DNA of 64,000 bases from Chromobotia macracanthus. Its lineage: Eukaryota; Chordata; Actinopteri; Cypriniformes; Botiidae. Both the position numbers and the translations under genes were made by a program. Position 1 is the stretch's first letter. Each line of letters begins with the position of its first letter. The notes under the pieces were generated by a model that was not told the origin of the DNA, ran no database searches, and was given only the letters and a program-made list of their open reading frames with translations. The stretch covers positions 3,482,001 to 3,546,000 of the forward strand of contig JAZGTH010000071.1 in the NCBI GenBank assembly GCA_036877525.1, given 5' to 3'. Of this stretch, positions 63,316-64,000 are shown one piece after another.

Positions 63316-64000
63316 TTACTTTTATAAATGCTCAAATGAAAACAGAGCAGGTTTAATCAAACTCAGGCATCTGGTAAACTAGGGCAAGAGAGCAAGTTGT
63401 CAGTTTGTCAGTTCAGCATGTGTTGTATCACTTCAGTCCTCTGGGGACTTTTATATATGTTTGAGAATGTAGGTTCTGTTCCTGTCACTGCGGGATCCCT
63501 TAAGCATGTAAAGAAAACAGGAAACAGGCCTGCTAGATCAGTCTGATGTCAGCTTGCTTACACTTGGTGAATTAAAATGTTGTACTGATGGTCTGATCAT
63601 TAAAATACACTTTTTACACAGATACAAATCCGATTTAATCCGATTTAAGACCAGGTTCTCAAACATGGGGCCTCAACAAACTTTGTAAGGGGGCCACGAG
63701 GTGACTTAACATGATTTCAAATAAGTTGTATTAAAATAAAGTTAAAACGGGGCTAAAAATGAAGATCAGCAAAATAAGCATCATACACACACTGGCATCT
63801 TCAGATATTTTCTGGGACAGTGGGCGATCCCAACATAAAAACTGCTGAGAACACAGAAGATGTGATTTAGCCAAGTAAAAACTAATTGCCATATGGGACC
63901 AAGAGATAATTGTTTTAAATTATTTTAACATAATTTATTGATTGCAGTATTTGTTTTTTATTGTTTATTTCCACACTTGTTCTTTGTTTATTGATGACAG
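63316..64000. other. Non-coding DNA to window end
   Basis: A GGTTCTCAAACATGGGGCC motif near 63653-63671 resembles the end of a hAT-type non-autonomous element, but no matching second end was found. Otherwise nothing recognisable. Confidence 0.5.

Noticed and set aside
63650..63710. GGTTCTCAAACATGGGGCC, like the end of a hAT-type element
   Set aside because: Only one end is seen, with no inverted partner or target duplication, so it was not called as an element.

Overview
The window is vertebrate genomic DNA, most likely from a ray-finned fish and plausibly a cyprinid. It is AT-rich and gene-poor, with many (CA)n, (TA)n and (AAAC)n microsatellites and short palindromic non-autonomous DNA transposons of the kind common in teleosts. 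It contains three short coding exons, all on the minus strand, with vertebrate-type GT/AG splice sites. There are no operons, CRISPR arrays or bacterial features. The species assignment is an inference.

The one gene I can identify is nuclear factor I/A (nfia), a site-specific transcription factor; only its 5' end lies here. Exon 2 (3427-3955) encodes most of the NFI DNA-binding domain. Two mutually exclusive first exons lie upstream. Exon 1a (coding 8641-8667) gives the N-terminus MYSPLCLTQ. Exon 1b (38036-38131) gives a 32-residue N-terminus ending in ISARTWWM. Both end in phase 0 and join in frame to the DEFHPF start of exon 2, so two promoters about 29 kb apart would give proteins that differ only at the N-terminus. 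Exon 3 and the rest of the gene lie off the left edge.

Layout: 1-3426 is the beginning of intron 2. 3956-8640 is intron 1a, AT-rich. 8668 to about 9720 is the exon 1a 5' leader, a minus-strand TATA box and a CpG-rich promoter; the leader carries very short upstream ORFs. From about 9.7 to 38.0 kb the DNA is upstream of the 1a promoter but inside the intron of the 1b transcript; it holds candidate conserved non-coding elements, CTCF-like sites, microsatellites, a tRNA-like SINE fragment and two transposon copies. 38.1-64 kb is upstream of exon 1b. It has two more CpG-rich, promoter-like segments (about 43.45-43.92 kb and 57.36-57.70 kb) and most of the mobile-element load, including seven of the nine copies of one short inverted-repeat element.

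The likely work of this DNA is regulatory: alternative promoters and long introns around a developmental transcription factor. The least explained items are the nine-copy element with TA/AT target duplications, the promoter-like segments not tied to any visible coding exon, and several compact non-repetitive blocks that look like enhancers. No RNA gene could be supported. No search or alignment was run; family assignments rest on motif recognition.
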